Assembly: GCA_032173965.1 (NCBI GenBank)
Contig: JAVUNC010000004.1
Coordinates: 2,990,501-3,054,500, forward strand
DNA: 64,000 bases
Direction of reading: 5' to 3'
Source of the DNA: Sitta carolinensis
Lineage: Eukaryota; Chordata; Aves; Passeriformes; Sittidae
In this document: positions 47,523 through 59,206 of the stretch, in pieces
Numbering within the stretch: position 1 is the first letter of the stretch
Layout of the letters: the number at the start of each line of letters is the position of its first letter
Program-made: the position numbers and the translations under genes
Notes under the pieces: generated by a model
What the model was told of the DNA's origin: nothing
Database searches by the model: none
What the model saw: the letters and a program-made list of their open reading frames with translations, nothing else

Positions 47523-47875
47523 ATAGAATCATAGAATAGGATCATGGAATGGTTTGGGTGGGAAGGCACGTTATAGAATACCCAGTCTCAGCCCTGCTGG
47601 GGCAGGGACATTTTCCACTGCCCCAGTGTGCTCCAAGCCCCATCCAGCCTGGCCTTGGACATTTCCAGGGATCCAGGGGCAGCCACAGCTTCTCTGGGCA
47701 CCCTGTGCCAGGGCCTTACCACCCTCACAGGAAACAATATTTTCCTAACTTCCAATCCAAAGCAACTTTCTTTCAGTTTCAGCGCTTCCCTCTTGTCCTG
47801 TCCCTCCAGGCTCCTGTAAATTGTCCCTCTCCACATTCTCTGTAGGCTCCCTCCAGACACTGGGAAGCCTCCCAG
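47523..47875 (-). mobile_element. CR1 3' fragment
   Basis: TAGAATCATAGAATAGGATC to TGTCCCTCTCCACATTCTC. Confidence 0.83.
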
Positions 47876-47975
47876 GTGCTGGGTTTGGTGGTGAACATGT
47901 GGGGCTGGGTCAGTGCTTGGACTTCCATGACCTCAAAGGGCTTTTTAAACCTTAATGATTCTGTGATTCCATTAA
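47876..47975 (+). mobile_element. CR1 tail in opposite orientation, abutting the previous one
   Basis: GGTGCTGGGTTTGGTGG, then CCTTAATGATTCTGTGATTC. Confidence 0.65.
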
Positions 47976-48544
47976 AAAACTAATAATAAAAAAAAAGGCA
48001 CAGGACTGCTGCAGCAGCTGTGCTTTGTGTCTGATCTTCCAGCTAAAGAGACTCTCCAGCACTGCTGCTGAGTTCCAGCACAGCTGGACCTTTCCCCAGC
48101 TCTCACTGTCTCCGTGTCCTGTTTGATTTCTGGAATGACAAGCCACGGCTCTAAATTTATCCCACTGCCTGCAACAGGGAGTGGAACAAAAGGCATTTCA
48201 GCTGGTGGGAGCATCTCTGACTCTGCTGGGCTGCCCTGGCTCTCATCTCTTTGTCACTGGCACTCTGGCCACTTGTTCTTTATTAACTGGGATCATTAAT
48301 TGGATTCTGGAAGAAAAGGTTTTCAGTTCTCTGTGTCCAACAGAGAGGACATTTACTCCCATGCTGAGAACCCTTTTTTCCCTCAATAACAATGGCTCAT
48401 ACCTCAAGCCACTCAGGAGACTCAGCCTAACAAATCCTAACTTAGCCTGTACATATTTGATCTTAAATACTCAGAACAACCTCAGCAGTCACTGCTGAAC
48501 TGACAGCACCAGAGGGTGGTTCCAACTCCATTTAAAAACATTTT

Positions 48545-48682
48545 CCCTGGTTGTGAGGCCAGGTTGGACAGGGCTTGGAGCAACCTGGAATAGTGGAAGG
48601 TGTCCCTGTCCATGGCAGGGGTGAAACAAGATGAGCTTAAAGGTCTCTTCCATACCAAACCATTCTGTGATTCTATGAAGTT
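48545..48682 (+). mobile_element. CR1 tail fragment
   Basis: GGTTGTGAGGCCAGGTTGG to CATTCTGTGATTCTATGAAG. Confidence 0.8.
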
Positions 48683-49067
48683 CAAGTCTCCCTGCCCACT
48701 AAAACAAATTTTTCTAAGCTCCATAAAGTCCAGGAGGGTGTGGTTTGGAAGATGTATTGATTTGTGTTCTTCAAGAGGCAATTCAGGGTTCAGCTTTCTC
48801 AGGAATAATCTGGCAATTTCCCAAACTGGGCCAGACCCCAAGAACCCAAGTTTGGAGTAGTAAAGGATTACCCCAACATGTGCAGCTCCCAGGACACAGA
48901 GAACCTGAGCCGAGTCTCAAGGAAAAGCAGCCCAAATGATGTTTTCAAGGCACCACAGCTTCTAAACTGCAATGATGAAAAATCATTTCATAAACAATTT
49001 ATCACCTCACATTATTCTCATCTCCCTTTCAGAAAGAGGTGGTGGAACAACCCTGCCCTTGGATGAC

Positions 49068-49140
49068 AGAATCAGAGAAACATGGAATGGTTTGGGTTGG
49101 AAAGGACTATCCAGTTCCAAACCCCCTGCCATGGGGGGCT
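49068..49140 (-). mobile_element. CR1 tail fragment
   Basis: CAGAGAAACATGGAATGGTT, then ACCCCCTGCCATGGGG. Confidence 0.75.
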
Positions 49141-49805
49141 TATAATAATGCTTCCTTGCAGCCTCCAAAAAAAATCACAGTTGTCTCTATTGCAGCCTGC
49201 AGTCACTATAAATATCTGTGTCATTATCTTTCAACTTAAACCCAAGTGCAGGTGAAGATAATTTGATTAATGCCCCTTTTGTCACACTCCTGTCCAATGG
49301 AAAGCTTTTGTAACCACAGAGGTTTCCCTCCTCTGTCACCAAATTCTCTTCCTTTCTATTTTTCTCCCTCGAGGGGTCTCAGAACCCCCAAAGGCAAATC
49401 ATACCCAAAGCAAAACTCTCAAAGCCACTCACCTAAAATATCAGATCGTGGCACAACAACTCATTAAATATGTATCAGACCCATGTGCAGTGGCCTGAGT
49501 GGTTTCCTCAGAATTCAATTTATGTTGAATCTATGGAAAGGTTGGAATTTTCCCCCTGAAAATTTGAACAAGCCAAGTATATCAGATATCCCACCCTTCA
49601 CACTCGGGTCCTGATAAAGGGGAGGTTTTGCGGACTGTTTGTACCTGAGCAATTGTTCTCACTCACTCAGAATAATTCCAAACAACACTGGCCCCAGGCT
49701 GTGTATTCTGTGTGCTCCAGGAGCGCAGAGACCTGGAGGTTTGTCTCTGAGGAGTGCCTGGAGATGGCAAGAAAAGATTTTCATAAAGTGAGGAGGAAAA
49801 AAATT

Positions 49806-49811
49806 TTAAAA

Positions 49812-49846
<35 letters not shown>

Positions 49847-49890
49847 GAAAGAGGAAAAAAGATAATAAAAAAAAAGATAAGAGAAAAATG
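49806..49890 (+). repeat. A-rich low-complexity tract
   Basis: Long A runs with interspersed G and T, immediately left of a CR1 fragment. Confidence 0.9.
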
Positions 49891-49898
49891 TTAAGTTT

Positions 49899-50300
49899 AG
49901 AATCACAGAATGGTATGGATGGAAAGGGAAATTAAAGCTCATCCCATTCCCAACCCTATTCCATGGGCAGGGACACCTTCCACTGTCCCAGGTTGCTCCA
50001 AGCCCCGTCCAGCCTGGCCTTGGACACTTCCAGGGATTCAGGGGCAGCCACAGCTTCTCTGGGCACTCTGTGCCAAGGCCTCACCACCCTCACAGGGAAC
50101 AATTCCCTCCCAATATCCCATCCATCCCTGTCCTGTGTCCATGGGAAACCATTCCCTGTGTCCTGTCCCTCCACCCCTTGTCCACAGTCCCTCTCCAGCT
50201 CTTCTGGATTTCCTTTAGACTCTGCAAGGGGCTCTGAGCTCTCCCTGGATCCTTCTCTTCTCCAGATGTCCAGCTCTCACCTACCAGCACCCCAATCCCT
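49899..50300 (-). mobile_element. CR1 3' fragment
   Basis: TAGAATCACAGAATGGTATG to TCCCTGGATCCTTCTCTTC. Confidence 0.87.
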
Positions 50301-53300
50301 TTTCCTCAGGAGCATTATATAACGCCCCCCGATTTCTTATGACAAAATGGAAAAGCTCTGCCAGAAACTCATTATTCCCTGGAGGAGAAAAAATGGTCTA
50401 AAGATAATTAATGATGTCATCTCAGCCCCGAGGAACACTCGTGCAGGCGGTGTGGGGTCCATCTGTCTGTCTGCCTCCTCCTTCCCCCTGCAGTGTCACT
50501 TCAGAGCTGCCCACTCACTCTCTGCCTGCCAAATCCCCGGTGTGGCTTCTCTGTGCTGCTGGGAACGCTGGCTGGGGAGCTCTCCCACCCCTGCAGGTGC
50601 CTCCTGCCAGCTGCCAGGAGGATGGATCCTGCTGCTGGGGTTTAGGGAGGGATGGGGGATGGCAGCCCCCGGACACGCTGGGAGCTCAGGCACCCGGGCA
50701 TTGTGGAGTGGAAAACAACACCCAAATCAGCTCCAGCTGACTTTCCTGCTCTTTTAGCACGTTTCATATAAACAGGATGGTTTCTCAACTTCTTCATGGA
50801 AGGGTTTTCCTCTCTGCCTCTTTCTCCTGCAGACTTTTTGCTGGATCCACACCAGTGAATGAAGCAATGCCAGGACTGGGCTCACACATAAAATTTCCCC
50901 CAGCCCCTGGCATATTTTTGGTCTGGGCAAACTGGCTTCAAGGCAGGGCTCAGGAGTGAGCACAGACACCAGTCCCAAGCACTGTGGATCCCTTTTTTTG
51001 GCAGCCAGGAGAACTCAATGCCCTGGCTATGGCTTGGCCCTGCCAGCTGGCCTTGTGTCTGGATTTATCCCTGTGGATGTGATCACTGCACTCACAGATG
51101 ATTCCCAGCAGCCGCAAACCTCCTCTGCCTTGTGCTTGCTGCTCTTCCTGGGAAAACATCAGAGGGCAAAGCAGCTGGGTGTTGGGATAATGGGATCACA
51201 ATCTTTTTCAGGAATGAGAACAAGCACAGAGAGAGCCCTTAGAAACACCAGTGCTCGTCCAAGAGGCAAATGGTCACAGGCTGCAGCATATGGAGGGTGA
51301 TCCTCTGCCAGCCTGCAGCCAATTACTCCTTGGATTCCACAGGCAAGCCCCTGCTGGTGTCAGTGCACACGTGGTGGAGGAGAGCTCACCCTCTGGAAAG
51401 CCCAAAATCACGGGGAGCACTCCAGATTTGGGACATGTGGCCTCAAGGGTGACTCCAGGGCAGGGAGAGGAACATCTGCTCCCCAGGGTCTGCCCCATGC
51501 CCTGGGGTTTTTCAGGAACAGACCCAGACAGTTCATGATCCTGCTCTCCAGGCAGGGGAGGAAGACATGAGAAGAGCCCTGACTCGTGCTGAGGACAGAC
51601 AAGCTTCTTGGCAGAGCTCTCCAGCCCACATTCCAGGGCAGAGGGAAGCAGATGGCTGGGCATTTAGGGCTCTGGCAGGAGCAATCTCTGGGCTTTGGCA
51701 GAGGGCACTGATTTAGCTGCATTTCCTTCTGCCTGGACAATCTCTGTTCATGCTTCTCCCACTCATGGGGTTTCTTAGGAGGCTTTGTCAGAGCAAGGAA
51801 AAGCAGCTGGTGCCTGGAGCCACCTGCTCTCAGCAACTAGAGAGGCCTCCTTGACCTGTTATCAGTTCTTAAGACACAAACCCATCCTCAAAAATACCTG
51901 TACAACACATAGAGCATAGAATATTTAGGTCGGAAAACCCCTCTGAGATCAGTGAGTCCAACAGCTGCCCCAGCACTGCCAAGGCCACCACAATCCCCAA
52001 GCACCACATCCACAGGGCTTTTAAACCTCTCCAGGGCTGGGGACTCCAGCACTGCCCTGTCCCAAGGCTGGACAACTCTTTCCATAAAGAAATTTTCCCT
52101 AATATCCAACTCAAACCTTTCCTGGCACAACTTGAGACTGCTTCCCCTCATGGTTTTTACTTGGGAGAAGAGACCAACCCTCCCCAGCTGTCCCCTGCTG
52201 GTTGGGATGTCTCCCATGGAGGGGGAACACAGGACAGGAGGATTGTGCAGGATACAGGGATAAGGCTGGCCAGGCAGCGGTGTGTCCTGGGGTGATGATG
52301 AATTGTATCCCCATTCATCTGTTTAGCTCAGAAATAAGTTTTGCACCTTTAAAACTGGATTTGAGAGTGAAGGGGGGAGAAGGAGAAGCAGTGGAATGTC
52401 TGAAGCAGTTATTTTCAAAATATAAAGATCAGAGTTTTCAGCTTTCCTTCACACACAGCCTGTGCTGTCTGCAGTGCAGGCAGGGAGTGAGCTCTCCTTT
52501 GTTTTGTTTTTTTTTTTTTGTTAGGTTTTGGCTAGCTGAAGCAAAGAAGTTCTCTGGACTGTTGTTTTTTTCCTTTTTCTTGGAACTGTTTGACCCTGCT
52601 CTGGACTAAAACCCAGCAGAGCCCCAGGAGCTCATCCCTGTGTCTCCCGAGGCATTTCCCAGAGCCAAGGGGCTGACACAGACTGAGGGAGCCGAGCTGC
52701 ACCCACGGCAGAGACTGGCTGAATTTGTCATCTCTTCAGAGCAGCAAGAGGTTTTGCTCTTTAGTATTGCTCATTTGTTGTGCTGGGGAGTGCTTTGCCT
52801 CTTAAATAAACACATTTTTTCCCCACTTTTCTCCAGGGAAATCTTTTCCCGAACCGGTGGAGGGAGTGGCCGTTTGGATTTGCTTTCTAGACAGACCCCA
52901 TTTGGAGGTCTCTTCCCAAATTTGCCCCGAACCAGGACACGGTGTGTCATTGCACAAGAGGCGTGCTGTTCCCTCCCCGTGTCCCGTACATCCCCATCGT
53001 CCCCGAGGCTGGGGCAATGTTTGCTGACCGGTATCGGGGCTGGGCTGTGCCAGGCAGTGTCACAACCCAGGGAGCTGCTCCAAACATCGCTGCTCCTGCT
53101 TTTACAGGGCTGACAACAAGGCAGGATGGGTCTCCCTGCCATGTTCCTGTGGGAGAGGTGACATTCAAGCCAAATTCTTGAGTACACGATGAGTACACAA
53201 GTGAGTACAAACCTCATTTTCCCTATAGCACAAGGCACGAAGGCAGAAAAAGGCAGGCAGTGAATTCCATCCATCTCAGTGCCAGCCACTCCTCTTCTTA

Positions 53301-53579
53301 ACCACATTCCTAGTGCACCTCTAACTCCTTTTCCTCTGTGTAACATCTGATGTACCCCTGACTGAGGGCTGTATGGGGTGGGTTTCTCTCTGAGCTGGGC
53401 GATGAGCCCCTCCCACACATCCCCTGGGCATTACAGAGCTGTCAGGACCAACACCCGGGTAACAATCAGTCCCTCCATGTGCAGCCACAGCCCAAATTTG
53501 CCTTTTCCCTCCTTCACAGAGGCAGCAGTGCTGTTTCCCTGCTGCCCAAGGGGCTGAAATCCTTTGTTTTCCTTGGCAG
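50301..53579. other. Non-coding stretch upstream of MTMR9 with one CR1
   Basis: Apart from the CR1 at 51905 no exon is recognised on either strand. Confidence 0.5.
51905..52190 (-). mobile_element. CR1 fragment of the second subfamily
   Basis: GAATATTTAGGTCGG, GCCCCAGCACTGCCAAGGCC, then CCTAATATCCAACTC. Confidence 0.78.
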
Positions 53580-53735
53580 CCACTCCAGCTGTGGCTTCCC
53601 CATCCCTGGCAGTGTCCAAGGCCAGGTTGGACGGGGCTTGGAGCAGCCTGGGACAGTGGAAGGTGTCTCTGCCCATGGCAGGAGGTGGCACTGGAAGATC
53701 CTTAAGGCCTCCTCCAACTCAAACTGTCAAGCTAC
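53580..53735 (+). mobile_element. CR1 tail fragment
   Basis: CATCCCTGGCAGTGTCCAAG to CCTCCTCCAACTCAAAC. Terminal 8-mers are degraded. Confidence 0.75.
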
Positions 53736-54540
53736 ACACAGAGACCCCTCTTCTCCCTGATGATGTACATCAGTGCAAACCCCCAGGAGAGGAGAATTAA
53801 CCATCCTTATTATCAATCTTTGCAACTATCTATGAGATTAAAATGTCCTTAGTTAGACTTTGAAATCATTCCCAGACACTGGAATCACCCAAACTGCCAG
53901 CATTAACAGGCAACAAACTGGACAAACTCAGACTGAATTCAGCACCAGGGCGAGGATAAAACTCGAGGTCACCAAATCCAATCACCTCTGCAATCGTTCT
54001 CAGGGGAAATTGCCCAGAACAGGCTGTCACCCACCCCCGCCCGCTGGCACCCACTCGGACTGATTCCGCCGGGCAGGGCTGAACAACCTTGAAGCTGAAG
54101 CAATCCCGGGAGCCATCCATGCCCTCCAGAGGGAGCCCCAGGAGTGACTGATGACCCGATTTCCACGCTTTGGCTTTGTTCTTCGCCAGAGATAAGGTAG
54201 ATAAGGCAGGTGGAGGCTGAGGAGCTGGAGCCTCTCTGGGTGAGTGAGATCTGTGGGATCTGTGAGATAAATCTGTGCGATCTGCAGCTCTGGATCAGAG
54301 CCTGGATCCACTCTCCCTTCCAGCAACCCCAACAGCCAGTGCAGGCAGTGGAGCCCCTCTTCAGGAAAAATCTGGATTTTTTTTTTTTTTCCTTAAGATC
54401 TGGAGAGTCTTTCACCTTTTCCCACTCCCTAGAATTCCACTTTTCCCGGGAGCACACGGGTTTGTGGCCAGCCCTTCTCACTCTCACAGATACTCTTGGG
54501 GTAAATGCTGGATTTTAGTGTCACCAGCCTTGAATTTGGT

Positions 54541-54690
54541 TTGGAATCACAGGATAAATTTGGTTGGTAGGGACCTGAAAGCTCATCCAGTCCCACCCCC
54601 TGCCATGGATAGGGACACCTTCCACTATCCCAGGTTGCTCCAAGCCCCATCCAGCGTGGCCTTGGACACTTCCAGGGATCCACATTCCTG
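54541..54690 (-). mobile_element. CR1 tail fragment
   Basis: GGAATCACAGGATAAATTTG to CTTCCAGGGATCCACATTCC. Confidence 0.78.
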
Positions 54691-54849
54691 CTCACACCTC
54701 TGCTAATAAATTTAGTGGTAAGGTTTGGGTTTTAGCTGTGCCCAAGCTCTTCCTGACAGGGCGGTACTTTACAGGAATAAACCATGGAAAAGCACCCGAC
54801 CTTATGCAGCCCTGACCCTGCAGCCTCGCTGCTGGCTGTGGGATGCTGA

Positions 54850-55190
54850 CAGCTTCCAGAGCCTGAAGGAAATCCAGGAGAGCTGGAGAGGGACTGGGGA
54901 CAAAGCATGGAGGGAGAGGACACAGGGAATGGCTTCTCACTGCCACAGGGCAGGGAGAGATGGGATATTGGTAGGGAATTGTTCCCTGTGAGGGTGGGCA
55001 GGCCCTGGCACAGGGTGCCCAGAGAAGCTGTGGCTGCCCCTGAATCCCTGGAAGTGTCCGAGGCCAGACTGGATGGGGCTTGGATCACCCTGGGACAGTG
55101 GGAGGTGTCCGTGCCCAAGGCAGAGGGGGTGGAACTGGATGAGCTTTAGGGTCCCTTCCAACCCCAAGCCCTCAGAAATCCCGTGATGGA
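54850..55190 (+). mobile_element. CR1 3' fragment, inverted relative to its left neighbour
   Basis: GCTTCCAGAGCCTGAAGG to CAGAAATCCCGTGATGG. With 54541-54690 it forms an inverted repeat about 160 bp apart. Confidence 0.82.
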
Positions 55191-55489
55191 ATCACAAATG
55201 CTGGTGATGACCCAGGGAGGGGGGCTCTGTGGGCAGCAGAGGGGACCGTGCTTTGGAGAAGAACCTGAGGGGGATTTCAGAAAACACAGCGTGTGGCGAG
55301 GCCAGGCTGAATTTGTGGCGTCTTCCCCGTTTTTTGCGGGAGCAGGACGGCGCTGGGCTGCGCTCAGCAGAGACCTGGCCGTGCCTGTGCCAGGTCCCGC
55401 GGGTTTGTGCCCAAACTGCGGCTCCCGATGGCCTCGGTGGGGACCGACCCCGGCCCGGCGGGGCTGCGGCTCTGGCACCCCGCCTGCTC

Positions 55490-56110
55490 CTGCTCCATTC
55501 CCATCCCCGCTCCATTCCCGATCCTCTCATTCCCATCCGCTGCTCCATTCCCGATCCTCCTGCTCCATTCCCATCCCGCCTGCTCCTGCTCCATTCCCAT
55601 CCCTCCTGCTCCATTCCCGATCCCTCCTGCTCCTGCTCCATTCCCAATCCCCGGCTCCATTCCCAATCCCGCCTGCTTCTCCTCCATTCCCCATCCCCCC
55701 TGCTCCATTCCCCATCCCGCCTGCTCCTGCTCCATTCCCGAACCCGCCTGCTCCTGTTTCGTTCCCAATTCCTGCCCGTTCCAATTCCCTCTCTGCCGGC
55801 TCCACTCCCTCTCTATTCCCGTTCCCGCTCCTTTTCCAAGCCTGCCCGATCCATTTCCTCTCTCTGCCTGCTCCATTCTCTCTCTATTCACATTTCCCGC
55901 CCCATCCATTCCCTGTCTATTCCCATTACCGCTCCGTTCTCAGCCCCTGCCCGTTCCAATTCCGGCTCCATTCCCAATCCCTGCCCGCTCCCATTCCCGT
56001 TCTGTTCCCAGTCCCGCTCCGTTCCCGTTCCCATTCCCGCTCCGTTCGCAGTCCCGCTCCGTTCCCATTCCCGCTCCCGTTCCCATTCCGGTTCCCATTC
56101 CCGCCCCCTT
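55490..56110. repeat. Pyrimidine-rich minisatellite upstream of MTMR9
   Basis: Degenerate tandem array of GCTCCATTCCC(G/A)ATCC-like words with CCTGCTCCT spacers, changing toward GTTCCCATTCCCGCTCC at the right end. It creates open frames of several hundred codons on both strands that are low-complexity and not credible as proteins. Confidence 0.85.
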
Positions 56111-56380
56111 CCCCCAAGCCCCGCCCCTCCCCATTGGCTCCTCCTTCAGGCCCCGCCCCCTCGCGATTCCCCCTCAGAGGCCCCGCCCATTACCACGAAG
56201 TGCCGCGGACCGTTTGTGGCGGGGCCGTGCTGCGGACCGGACCCTTTCACCGCCTCACTGTTCCGTCAGGACGCCGAGCGCGGATTGGTCCAGGGGGGTG
56301 TCACGTGACGCGGGAGACTCCCGGGCGGCGCTTCCGGCCCATCGCGCTCCGCCGGCGGCTCCGGGAACGCCGAGGGGCCC

Positions 56381-56600
56381 GGGGATCCCGTTAACACCGA
56401 GGGGCCGGGGGACACCGGGGATCCCGTTAACGCCGAGGGGCCGGGGGACACCGGGGATCCCGTTAACACCGAGGGGCCGGGGGACACCGGGGATCCCGTT
56501 AACGCCGAGGGGCCCGGGGACTGCGGGGATCCCGTTAACGCCGAGGGGCTGGGGGACACCGGGGATCCCGTTAACGCCGAGGGGCCCGGGAACCTTGGGG
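56381..56600. repeat. 36-bp minisatellite, six units, in the MTMR9 CpG island
   Basis: Each unit contains GATCCCGTTAAC followed by (A/G)CCGAGGGG. GTTAAC occurs at 56390, 56426, 56462, 56498, 56534 and 56570, an exact 36-bp period. The units are nearly identical, so the array is young or homogenised. Confidence 0.95.
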
Positions 56601-56787
56601 CGGCCGCGGCTCCCCCGGCGCCCTGACCCTCCCGCCTCAGCAGCGCGGCCCTCCCCGCTCCCCTCGGTGGCGTCCTCCCCACACGCGCGGGCCGGCCCTG
56701 AGGCAGGGCGGGTGCCCCGCGCGGGTCTCGCCCGCTCCCCGCCTCGGTGCCCGCGGAGCCGCCGCGGGTTCTGCCCGGCTGGCACCG

Positions 56788-56935
56788 CGCAGACCCGCCC
56801 CGGCTCTCCCCTCCCGGCCCTGACCCGCCCCGGCTCTCCCCGCCCCGGCTCTCCCCTCCCGGCCCTGACCCGCCCCGGCTCTCCCCTCCCGGCCCTGACC
56901 CGCCCCGGCTCTCCCCGCCCGGCCCTGCCGGTGTT
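56788..56935. repeat. 30-bp GC-box minisatellite just upstream of MTMR9
   Basis: About four to five units of TGACCCGCCCCGGCTCTCCC plus CTCCCGGCCC, within 220 bp of the ATG. Each unit carries a CCGCCCC GC box, so copy number may alter promoter strength. Confidence 0.85.
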
Positions 56936-57003
56936 CCCGCGGTTCCCCCCACGTTTTCCCGGTGAGTTTCCCCAGTGAGTTCCCTCCCGCCTTGCCCTCC
57001 GGC

Positions 57004-59206
57004 ATGGAGTTCGCCGAGCTGATCAAGACGCCCCGGGCCGATAACGTGGTGCTGCATCGCCCCTTCCACCTGCCCGTGGAGGGGACGCTGTGCCTGACCG
57101 GCCACCACCTCATCTTCTCATCGCGGCGGCAGGATAACGCCGAGGAGCTGTGGCTGCTCCACTCCAACATCGACTCCACCGAGAAAAGGTGATGCTGCCC
57201 TTGTCGCTGCCTGCCCGTCCCTAATGCCTCGCGGTTGGCGCTTCAGCCTTCCCTGACCCGGAGAGCAGGGAGGATGCTCTGAGCTTAACCTGTACCAGGG
57301 GAGGCTCAGGTTGGGCATCACGAGGAATTTCTCCACAGAAAGGGTGGTTAAACCTCTGAAATAGCCGGGGAGGTTTGGAATCTCCATGCCTGGAAGTGCC
57401 CCAGGAAGGGCTGGATGTGGCACTCCATGCTCTGGGCTGAGGACAAGGTGGGGTCAGTCACAGGTTGGGCTCAGTGATCCTTTTCCAACCGTAATGATTC
57501 CCTCAGGGCCCAGGGCAGGGTTCCCATTCTGTGTGGATATTCGTATTTGATGTTGCATCTCAAAGGTTGTTTTCTGGTGCTGTAGAGAGTCAGAATTTTT
57601 GTGTTTAACTCCTTTTGCTCCGTGTTCATTGCTCAGTGGATTCATCTGACGATGCAGCTTCCCCACTGGGCACAGAGAGGTAGGGGTCAAAGCACTGCTG
57701 AAGGGCTCTGCCTTGTGTCAGCCCTCAAAACTGATCCAGAATTGGGTTCTGCACTTGCTCAGCCCCCAATCATCCCCTGCTGCTCAACAGTCTCATCCCT
57801 CACTTTTCCAGCTGCTCGTGGAATCAATAACCCTTCAGCAATGTGCTCTTTGTGGTACAGCTGAGCTGCAGCTGCAGAGCTCCACATTTTTTCTTGCCCA
57901 TCCCCTTTTTAACTACAGAGAAGTCAGAGATTTCTCTTTTTCCCCTCATTTCTTCTTTACCTGCACCATTGCCCCTCATTGAGAGCCTGCCCCATCTCAC
58001 CTGGTCATTGCCTTCTGCTCCCTCACCTTGGTCCTTTTTCCAGCTTGAAGATAACACTTTGTTTTTGTATTAATGACAAAATCTCCCCCTGTTTTTGAAG
58101 CCTTTTAAGGAAATCTGGTAGGACAGAGTTCCTTTCTGCCAGCAAGATTAGAGAAATCAGGCAGCAGTGATTAAAACAAGCACAGAGCCTGGGAGGGGGG
58201 AAGCTGCTGGGTGCTGATGAAGTTTGTTGCTGCTTAAGTTCATTCCTGACTTCCCTGTGTGTTTCTGAGAGAGGAAAGGAGCAGAGGGGTGGAAACCTCA
58301 GGGAATTTCTTCCCATGCTCCATCCTCAACCTGGCCTTGGACACTTCCAGGGCTCCAGGGGCAGCCACAGCTTCTCCTGGCACCCTGTGCCAGGGCTTCC
58401 CCACCCTCCCAGTGATGTAATATTTGTCATGCATTACCTCCACCCCTGCCACAGCAAAAGGATGGAATAAATGAAAATAAAACCAAACTTGTAAATAACA
58501 AATAACGAGTTGTGTTTGTTTCTTTATTTTCTTGAAAGGTGCTCCTGCAGACAAATTGTAGATTTGCCTCATAGGAAGAGCTGTGACCCTTCCCCTGCTT
58601 TAATGGACCCTGTTTTCATGGGGCTCTGATTTCCTGTCTTGCTGTAGGTTCGTGGGCTCCTTGGGCACCATCATCATAAAATGCAAAGACCTGAGGATTA
58701 TCCAGCTGGACATCCCGGGAATGGAGGAGTGTATCAACATCTCCAGCTCCATCGAGGTGAGCAGTTACCATCAGCCACAAAACCTGCAGGCCTGGAGCTC
58801 ACCTCAGCCTTCAGAGCTGCGTTGGGGTTTTTTCCAGTTAGGTTTTCATGTTTTCCAAGGCAAAGTGGAATCTGGAATATTTCACACAGCGTCCTGGGGT
58901 ATTTCCCCAAGGGTTTGGCCTCCCCATCCCTGGAAAGGTGTTCAAAGCCAGGCTGGATGGGGCTTGGAGCAACCTGGGCTAGTGGGAGATGTCCCTGCCC
59001 ATGGCAGGCTGGAATGGGATGAGCTTTAAGGTTCCTTCCAACCCCCACCTGTGATTCCATGATCTCTCTTGTCCACACAGGCACTTTCCACCCTGGATTC
59101 AGTCACCCTCATGTATCCCTTCTTCTACCGGCCCATGTTCGAGGTCAAGGAGGATGGATGGTCCTCCTTTCTGCTGGAAGATGAGTTTGAGCTCCTCAGC
59201 TCAATG
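57004..59206 (+). CDS. MTMR9: Myotubularin-related protein 9, 5' part (first three coding exons)
   Basis: MTMR9 is a catalytically inactive myotubularin-family protein. It binds and supports active partners such as MTMR6 and MTMR8 in phosphoinositide 3-phosphate turnover on endomembranes. Exon 1 is 57004-57188, starting MEFAELIKTPRADNVVLHR. Exon 2 is 58648-58756 and includes GSLGTIIIKCKDLRIIQLDI. Exon 3 is 59081-59206 and includes LMYPFFYRPMFEV. Donor and acceptor sites are GT/AG. Phases join cleanly (185 + 109 + 126 nt, 140 codons). This covers the N-terminal PH-GRAM domain; the inactive phosphatase domain and coiled coil lie beyond the right edge. The next exon was not found up to 64000, so that intron is over 4.7 kb. 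Identity to known MTMR9 is very high. Confidence 0.97.
57285..57500 (+). mobile_element. CR1 fragment in MTMR9 intron 1
   Basis: GGGAGGCTCAGGTTGGGC to CCAACCGTAATGATTCCCTC, sense to the gene. Confidence 0.72.
58310..58415 (-). mobile_element. CR1 fragment in MTMR9 intron 1, tail missing
   Basis: CCTGGCCTTGGACACTTCC and CACCCTGTGCCAGGG modules only. Confidence 0.7.
58915..59062 (+). mobile_element. CR1 tail fragment in MTMR9 intron 2
   Basis: GGCCTCCCCATCCCTGG to CACCTGTGATTCCATGATC, ending about 20 bp before the exon 3 acceptor. Confidence 0.8.

Larger units (their letters stand above)
55430..57200 (+). promoter_or_regulatory. CpG-island promoter region of MTMR9
   Basis: Very GC-rich, CpG-rich sequence ending in the first MTMR9 exon. 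There is no TATA box near the start. CCGCCCC/CCCGCCCC Sp1-like boxes are repeated many times at 56120-56190 and 56775-56935. It is the expected TATA-less housekeeping promoter, made unusual by three different tandem arrays. Confidence 0.75.

Noticed and set aside
55407..56978. 523-codon plus-strand open frame upstream of MTMR9
   Set aside because: Entirely tandem-repeat and GC-rich promoter sequence with Pro/Ser/Arg low complexity; no domain, and similar open frames exist on the other strand.
56266..57108. 280-codon minus-strand open frame over MTMR9 exon 1
   Set aside because: Antisense shadow of the 36-bp and 30-bp arrays and of MTMR9 coding sequence.
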